8,943 bases of DNA from Methanobrevibacter sp. (GTDB lineage Archaea; Methanobacteriota; Methanobacteria; Methanobacteriales; Methanobacteriaceae): the NCBI GenBank assembly GCA_030539985.1, contig JAUNXD010000053.1, forward strand, positions 1 to 8,943, read 5' to 3'. Shown here piece by piece: positions 6,397 through 8,943 of the stretch. A program made the position numbers and the translations under genes. How positions within the stretch are numbered: the stretch's first letter is position 1; every line of letters begins with the position of its first letter. The notes under the pieces were generated by a model that worked only from the letters and a program-made list of their open reading frames with translations, had not been told where the DNA came from and searched no databases.

Positions 6397-7215
6397 TTAT
6401 TCATCCTCCTTTTCAGGAATTATGGAATCCCTTCCAATTTTAGGTTCCAACCAGTCATAGACTTTTTCAGTTAATGGAAGCGCTACAAATATTACAATAT
6501 ATATTCCTACACAGAAGGACAATAAATTACTGAATCCTGCAAATGCCTCGATTTGAGTTTCCATTCCTGGAAATGCCGCAAGAGTAGGACATATTGCTGC
6601 AGCATTCATACTTGCACTTCCCACACCACTTGCCATAGCAAATGCAAATGGATGCAGAGGCAAGAATGACAATGAGAATGTTACAAGGAAACTGATGAAT
6701 ATCGTACCTATAACAGTACCGATAATAAATATTGCAAATACCCCTCTTGATTCAGGGGAGTTGAATCCATATTTATCAACGACAACCGCAACATTCGGCT
6801 CCCTTCCAATGGAATTTGTCATACCGACGGATTCTTTTTTAAATCCTAAAACCAATGCAATAGGAAGAACAAGTATTGTTGCCAGGTGCCCAAGTTCCTG
6901 CAATATTAAAGCCGGACCCATTTCAAAAATCAAACCAATGGACTGACCACTTGATATTGCCAATTTAGCAATTAAAACCCCAATAAAAAGCATCATTGCC
7001 CCTTCTGCAATTCTTGCCTGTTTTCTTTGAATCCATTTAATCGGTTTTATCAAGTAAAAAGCAAGACCAAAAACAATTGTATAAATCAGAGGCATTATAA
7101 TAATCGAAACATCTTTAGCGAGTGGAATTTCAATTGTTCCAATTAATTCTGCAATAATCACTAAAACAAGTACAGTTCCATGTAATCTGTAATCTCTCCA
7201 TGGATTTTTCTTCAA
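6397..7215 (-). CDS. DUF3100-family membrane protein, putative carboxylate transporter subunit
   Basis: A 272-residue polytopic membrane protein that I assign to the DUF3100 family. Helices lie at about 13-29, 37-56, 72-89, 107-124, 158-187 and 225-247, with a small-residue-rich segment, ASGVGSASMNAA (195-206), that could be a re-entrant hairpin. Other marked motifs are QELGHLATILVLP (106-118) and SIGREPNVAVVVDKYG (135-150). The family has no settled function that I know of. Next to a PrpD-type enzyme and a short membrane partner, uptake or export of an organic acid is the simplest idea. The only canonical start is a TTG at 7215 without a ribosome-binding site. The frame stays open and coding-like for 31 more codons upstream, so the N terminus may be longer or damaged (see 7216-7308). 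Confidence 0.78.
   Translation of the reverse strand: MKKNPWRDYRLHGTVLVLVIIAELIGTIEIPLAKDVSIIIMPLIYTIVFGLAFYLIKPIKWIQRKQARIAEGAMMLFIGVLIAKLAISSGQSIGLIFEMGPALILQELGHLATILVLPIALVLGFKKESVGMTNSIGREPNVAVVVDKYGFNSPESRGVFAIFIIGTVIGTIFISFLVTFSLSFLPLHPFAFAMASGVGSASMNAAAICPTLAAFPGMETQIEAFAGFSNLLSFCVGIYIVIFVALPLTEKVYDWLEPKIGRDSIIPEKEDE
6405..6411 (-). promoter_or_regulatory. Strong Shine-Dalgarno site inside the DUF3100 gene end
   Basis: The minus strand reads AAGGAGG, the strongest such site I saw in the window. It overlaps the last codons of the DUF3100 gene. It abuts the ATG at 6404 but is nine bases from the ATG at 6395, which decides the start of the downstream subunit. The other genes use GGTGAT-like or weak sites. 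Confidence 0.65.
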
Positions 7216-7308
7216 AATACGTTTATCAGTTTTTTCCCTATAAATATGCTCAACATGACCATCAGGATTTTTATCAGGAATCTTAATCCACTCCCAAACA
7301 ATTTTGAA
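7216..7308 (-). other. In-frame, coding-like extension of the DUF3100 gene lacking a start codon
   Basis: Upstream of the TTG at 7215 the frame is open for 31 codons back to a TAA at 7309-7311. It encodes a hydrophilic, low-stop-bias stretch that includes PDKNPDGHVEHIYREKTDK. This looks like real protein rather than A/T-rich spacer. No ATG, GTG or TTG occurs in it. Either the gene uses a rare start such as ATT, or it has lost its 5' end through a frameshift, deletion or base change. A third option is that the stretch is non-coding and the likeness is chance. Confidence 0.45.
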
Positions 7309-7318
7309 TTATATATCG
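7309..7318 (-). promoter_or_regulatory. Possible TATA box for the DUF3100-led operon
   Basis: The minus strand reads GATATATAATTC here, the best TATA-like element in the gap between tiaS and the DUF3100 gene. A start site some 25 nt downstream would fall near 7288. That leaves a leader of about 70 nt before the TTG at 7215. It would also place most of the open extension inside the transcript. Confidence 0.4.
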
Positions 7319-7380
7319 AAATCTATGATATACTATTATTTTCCAAAGACATATTATATAAATTAATAGCATTCATCTTT

Positions 7381-7408
7381 AAAAAATTCACTAAAATAGA
7401 ACAAAAAA
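7381..7408 (-). terminator. Oligo-T tracts downstream of tiaS
   Basis: Two T6 runs on the minus strand (7403-7408, then 7381-7386) lie in very A/T-rich sequence about 110-135 bases after the tiaS stop. They could end the tiaS transcript before the carboxylate operon begins. There is no hairpin, and the distance from the stop is large. Confidence 0.3.
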
Positions 7409-7420
7409 TAGTAATAATTT

Positions 7421-7516
7421 TCACAAAATAGGAATAAAATATGGTGGAATGCCAGCCGTAACTAAGAGGATATGAGCCACAAATGAGATTCCGGATAAGT
7501 CGATGCAAAAAAATAG
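7421..7516 (-). pseudogene. Relic of a second copy of the small DUF3100-partner membrane protein
   Basis: After the tiaS stop codon the same frame reads through to a TGA at 7421-7423. Its core (7442-7495) encodes GISFVAHILLVTAGIPP. The intact 163-residue subunit ends GAAIVAHIVLVLTGVPAV. Over 18 aligned residues nine are identical and most others are conservative. At those nine identical residues the codons are either the same (GGA, CAT, CCA) or differ synonymously (GTG/GTA, GCT/GCA, ATC/ATT, TTA/CTT, GTT/GTC, GGC/GGT). That is the pattern of diverged coding copies, not of chance or recent duplication. The rest of the gene is missing, and the relic has no start codon. It probably marks a deleted paralogous transporter gene. 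Confidence 0.6.
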
Positions 7517-8779
7517 TTAAAACATTCGGCAAAGTGGTTTTGATAAATGTCTCCTTGCAGAAACTGGTGTTTCATAAAACCAACCATTTTTTAATTTGCG
7601 TGAAATTTTAGTAGCAACTTTTTCATTTGACTCTATTTTATTTCCGCACTTCCTACACTTAAACCCTTTACCCTTACCTGCCGAAGTCATTCTTTTTCCA
7701 CATTCACAAACAGGATTTTTATACTCAACATCATTTAATTTAATTACTTGGAATTTTTCAATATTGAAGGTGTTATGCTCACCGATTCCACCATAAACCC
7801 TGATGACATCCCCCGGCCTTAAACAAGACACGGTTTTTCTAAAGTTTTTGGTAGGCTCATATGCGCCACATTCAATCTCTCCTGAATCATCTCCAATATA
7901 GAAGAACATGTGCCCTCCATCAATGATGGCAGGCTTGTTTTTTACCTTACCGCAAACGCAGTAACATCCGAACTGTTTCATGTCAGATATTTTAGAGGCA
8001 TTTTGAATATGCATATCCGTATGCTGATTTGTTTTAAAAATACACCAATCATCAATCGGTTCGCCAACCTCAACAATGGCCTTTGCTGATTTTAATGATT
8101 CCACACTGTTTGACCTGATTCCATATAAAACTGGGCATGGAGTTTTTGGCTCAATTGCAATATAATCTTGCGAATAATCAATATTTTCAAAGGTATCCGG
8201 AAAAGTCTCATCATCCATTCTGTAAACGGATTCATAATCGATTTGCCTTTTGGTTCCAAAATTATCAGGTGCCCTATATGCAAGCAGCTCATAAGTATAA
8301 TCGGTTAACGGCAAGCTTATTGAAGCAATAGACCCGATTATCCCCCTTCCTTTTTTAAATTTATGAATTTCACATCCGACTGATTTTCCAAATTCCTCAG
8401 CCTCATCAATGGTGATGAACTCATAGATTGCCCTGAATGCATATTCCCTCATTTCAGAGGTAATCTCACCATCATAAAATATTACTCCGGGATTTGTGTT
8501 ATCGCAGTCAAACATTGAAAGTTTTTCAACTTCACTCAAGACTATTTCCTTTGCAATGTCGGCATTATCATCATTTAAGATTTTTAAACCAACCCCCCCG
8601 TTTCCACGAGTTTTATGACGGGCAAATGGATTTAATCTAATCAGTCTCGGATAATCAACCAAATCAATACCGTTATCCCCAAATTTGTTAATAATCTGGC
8701 TTGCAAGATATGTCGTACACATCCCATCGGGAGAATCAGTATCATCTATTCCAATATACAAATATTTAATCAAAATCAC
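7517..8779 (-). CDS. tiaS: tRNA(Ile2) 2-agmatinylcytidine synthetase TiaS
   Basis: TiaS joins agmatine to C34 of the tRNA-Ile CAU anticodon using ATP, making agmatidine so that archaea read AUA as isoleucine. The N-terminal motif YIGIDDTDS, followed by PDGMCTTYLA, is diagnostic. KTRGNGGVGL follows, then FKKGRGIIGSIASISLP. An OB-fold-like region spans about 265-345, and a zinc ribbon has C358, C360, C375 and C378. The end, NGWFYETPVSARRHLSKPL, is typical, and about 420 residues is the normal length. The start is uncertain. GTG at 8779 is the outermost allowed codon because a TAG precedes it, but it lies inside the GGTGAT site (8775-8780). TTG at 8773 or 8761 are alternatives. ATT at 8770 has the best spacing (four bases) and would give MKYLYIGIDDTDS. 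A housekeeping gene, transcribed toward the cluster but probably separately. Confidence 0.95.
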   Translation of the reverse strand: MILIKYLYIGIDDTDSPDGMCTTYLASQIINKFGDNGIDLVDYPRLIRLNPFARHKTRGNGGVGLKILNDDNADIAKEIVLSEVEKLSMFDCDNTNPGVIFYDGEITSEMREYAFRAIYEFITIDEAEEFGKSVGCEIHKFKKGRGIIGSIASISLPLTDYTYELLAYRAPDNFGTKRQIDYESVYRMDDETFPDTFENIDYSQDYIAIEPKTPCPVLYGIRSNSVESLKSAKAIVEVGEPIDDWCIFKTNQHTDMHIQNASKISDMKQFGCYCVCGKVKNKPAIIDGGHMFFYIGDDSGEIECGAYEPTKNFRKTVSCLRPGDVIRVYGGIGEHNTFNIEKFQVIKLNDVEYKNPVCECGKRMTSAGKGKGFKCRKCGNKIESNEKVATKISRKLKNGWFYETPVSARRHLSKPLCRMF

Positions 8780-8814
8780 CTACTAACATATATTTAATGT
8801 TAAATTAATATATA
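8775..8814 (-). promoter_or_regulatory. tiaS promoter and ribosome-binding site
   Basis: The minus strand reads TATATATTAAT at 8804-8814, a good TATA box that predicts a transcription start near 8785. AGGTGAT follows at 8775-8781 and matches the methanogen anti-Shine-Dalgarno sequence. The leader would be very short. The position of this site is what casts doubt on GTG 8779 as the tiaS start. Confidence 0.5.
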
Positions 8815-8880
8815 GTTTATAGAGGTATTGAAGATGTTAACTCGAAGCCAACTATTGCACAATATTTAAAAATTAATTAA
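8809..8880 (+). other. Coding-like plus-strand fragment, possible gene relic
   Basis: Between a TAA at 8806-8808 and a TAA at 8878-8880 the plus strand encodes YIVYRGIEDVNSKPTIAQYL, then KIN. Codons are those preferred by the neighbours (GGT ATT GAA GAT GTT). The stretch 8821-8860 is visibly richer in G+C than the A/T-rich DNA on both sides. There is no start codon, so it may be the C-terminal end of a decayed gene. I do not recognise the protein. Frames on the other strand are also partly open, so the coding reading is tentative. Confidence 0.3.
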
Positions 8881-8943
8881 ATAAAAGTGTTTTAAAAAAA
8901 AATAAATTAATTAAAATGTTTATTTTTATATTTTATAAAAAAA
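8881..8943. other. A/T-rich tail with no recognisable feature
   Basis: Nearly pure A/T sequence with an A-run of about nine near 8894-8902 and several T-runs. It may belong to a promoter or terminator of the next gene outside the window. Nothing more can be supported. Confidence 0.4.

Noticed and set aside
7323..7532. Minus-strand 69-codon open frame overlapping the tiaS end
   Set aside because: It reads the relic region in the wrong frame. The tiaS frame gives the transporter-like match, and this one gives no plausible protein.

Overview
The window looks like a piece of a Methanobrevibacter-like genome (Methanobacteriales, probably a gut methanogen). It is very A+T-rich and carries a tiaS gene, whose product modifies tRNA-Ile2 only in archaea. 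It has archaeal TATA boxes (TTTATATA/TATATAT type) about 25 nt ahead of likely transcription starts, and GGTGAT ribosome-binding sites that match the 3' end of archaeal 16S rRNA. Genus level is inference from base composition and gene style; no rRNA or mcr gene is present.

Layout, left to right. The first 38 bases hold the start of an unidentified minus-strand gene with a clear promoter and ribosome-binding site. Next come a small four-helix membrane protein (minus) and a 109-residue hypothetical protein (plus), which diverge from one symmetric TATA element at 584-597. From 937 to 7215 eight genes lie on the minus strand. In order of transcription (right to left) they are: a DUF3100-type membrane protein, a small membrane partner, an MmgE/PrpD-family hydro-lyase, a TIM-barrel-like protein that loosely resembles U32 peptidases, a class I fumarase/tartrate dehydratase alpha-like Fe-S hydro-lyase, a short citrate-synthase-fold protein of citryl-CoA lyase type, a nitroreductase and a small membrane protein. 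The gaps are 1-5 nt except before PrpD (69 nt) and before the citryl-CoA lyase gene (54 nt, with its own TATA box). Further right, 7216-7516 is a 301-bp region without an intact gene, which holds relics. After it come tiaS (7517-8779) and an A+T-rich tail with a small coding-like fragment.

The central cluster is the interesting part. A putative two-part carboxylate transporter sits with a PrpD-type dehydratase, an Fe-S hydro-lyase, a barrel protein of unknown activity and a citrate-synthase-fold lyase. The set parallels the 2-methylcitrate cycle (PrpC, PrpD, aconitase, PrpB) but uses different families for two of the four steps. No CoA ligase or transferase and no fumarase beta subunit is seen. 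My inference is a horizontally acquired route that takes up or processes a di- or tricarboxylic acid; the substrate is unknown. Two signs of rearrangement sit at the operon's upstream edge. One is a relic of a second copy of the small transporter subunit, just after tiaS. The other is an in-frame coding-like extension of the DUF3100 gene with no usable start codon.
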